Part shown: piece after piece, positions 16,776 to 17,046 of the stretch
Numbering within the stretch: the first letter of the stretch is position 1
How the letters are laid out: the number at the start of each line of letters is the position of its first letter
Source of the DNA: Hondaea fermentalgiana
Taxonomy: Eukaryota; Sar; Bigyra; Thraustochytrida; Thraustochytriidae
NCBI GenBank assembly: GCA_014084085.1
Contig: NPFB01000012.1
Span: 387,259-404,304, forward strand
Direction of reading: 5' to 3'
DNA length: 17,046 nucleotides
Position numbers and translations under genes: made by a program
Notes under the pieces: model-generated
What the model was told of the DNA's origin: nothing
What the model saw: only the letters and a program-made list of their open reading frames with translations
Database searches by the model: none

Positions 16776-17046
16776 CTTTCCTCACCTCGCGCCCAGTCTC
16801 TTGATTTTTTGGCAAGGGCGTCGGCCGAGATTCTTTTTCCGCCCGAATTTGCTTTGCTTCGAGCTTTGTTCTGCTTTGCGCTCTGCTCCGCTCTGCGAGC
16901 CCCCGCTCGCGCTCGCGCTCGCGCGCTGATGTGCGCCTGCCTTGCTGTCGTTCACCGCCACCCAGCTCAGCTCGCTCCACAACGGCGCGGCCGGGACGTC
17001 TTGGTGCCGTCAAAGGAGATGCAGTTGGGGTCTCCGTAGCATGTGC
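16776..17046. other. Upstream region of the DUF1765-like gene
   Basis: This 271-bp stretch to the window edge should hold the 5' UTR and part of the promoter of the minus-strand gene. It contains tandem-like CTTTG/CTCTG units at ~16850-16898 and a (GCTCGC)n hexamer array at ~16905-16925. Open frames here are low-complexity and are not called. Confidence 0.5.
16905..16925. repeat. (GCTCGC)n hexanucleotide repeat
   Basis: Three GCTCGC units in tandem plus a partial copy, about 130 bp upstream of the DUF1765-like start. It is GC-rich and CpG-dense, like the other promoter-proximal repeats in this window. Confidence 0.75.

Noticed and set aside
1..17046. CRISPR array, tRNA, rRNA, insertion sequence or transposon
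   Set aside because: No regularly spaced repeats with unique spacers, no tRNA-like arms or rRNA sequence, no transposase or reverse-transcriptase motifs and no flanking terminal repeats were seen by eye. The only tandem repeats are short microsatellites and the protein-level LRRs.

Overview
The window looks like nuclear DNA of a unicellular eukaryote. Its genes are long, apparently intronless, GC-rich and widely spaced (intergenic gaps of about 1.5 kb), with a purine at -3 of each start and no bacterial-style operons or Shine-Dalgarno sites. The protein architectures (secreted protease/LRR and PAN-like Cys-rich proteins, a fungal-type sphingolipid C9-methyltransferase, an acylated C2/DUF1765-like protein, a Roco relic) best fit a thraustochytrid or related labyrinthulomycete (stramenopile). 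That placement is inference from gene style and lipid chemistry; a fungus or another stramenopile is not strictly excluded.

Layout. (1) 151-4515, minus: a very large secreted protein with signal peptide, trypsin-like serine protease domain carrying an intact His/Asp/Ser triad, two copies of a possibly beta-trefoil module, a Pro/Thr linker, a Cys-rich cap and about 33 leucine-rich repeats. (2) 4516-6188: a GC-rich divergent intergenic region with several microsatellites. (3) 6189-7298, plus: a secreted Cys-rich protein with two PAN/Apple-like modules and a Glu/Asp tail. (4) 7299-8845: a gap containing (CG)10 DNA, a short TTAGG-like run, a polypyrimidine tract and two GC-rich hairpins. (5) 8846-10246, plus: a membrane-anchored, SAM-dependent CFA-synthase-type methyltransferase closely resembling fungal sphingolipid C9-methyltransferases. 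(6) 10247-11747: a convergent intergenic region holding what looks like a decayed COR domain of a Roco-family protein on the minus strand. (7) 11748-16775, minus: a 1675-residue protein beginning MGC, predicted to be myristoylated and palmitoylated, with C2-like beta regions and a helical C-terminal half resembling the DUF1765/UPF0592 family. (8) 16776-17046: its upstream region.

The genes do not form an obvious pathway. Two encode secreted Cys-rich or LRR proteins divergently transcribed from one intergenic region, which allows but does not prove co-regulation. The methyltransferase belongs to glucosylceramide biosynthesis at the ER. The last gene probably acts on the cytosolic face of a membrane. 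No CRISPR array, tRNA, rRNA or intact mobile element was recognised.
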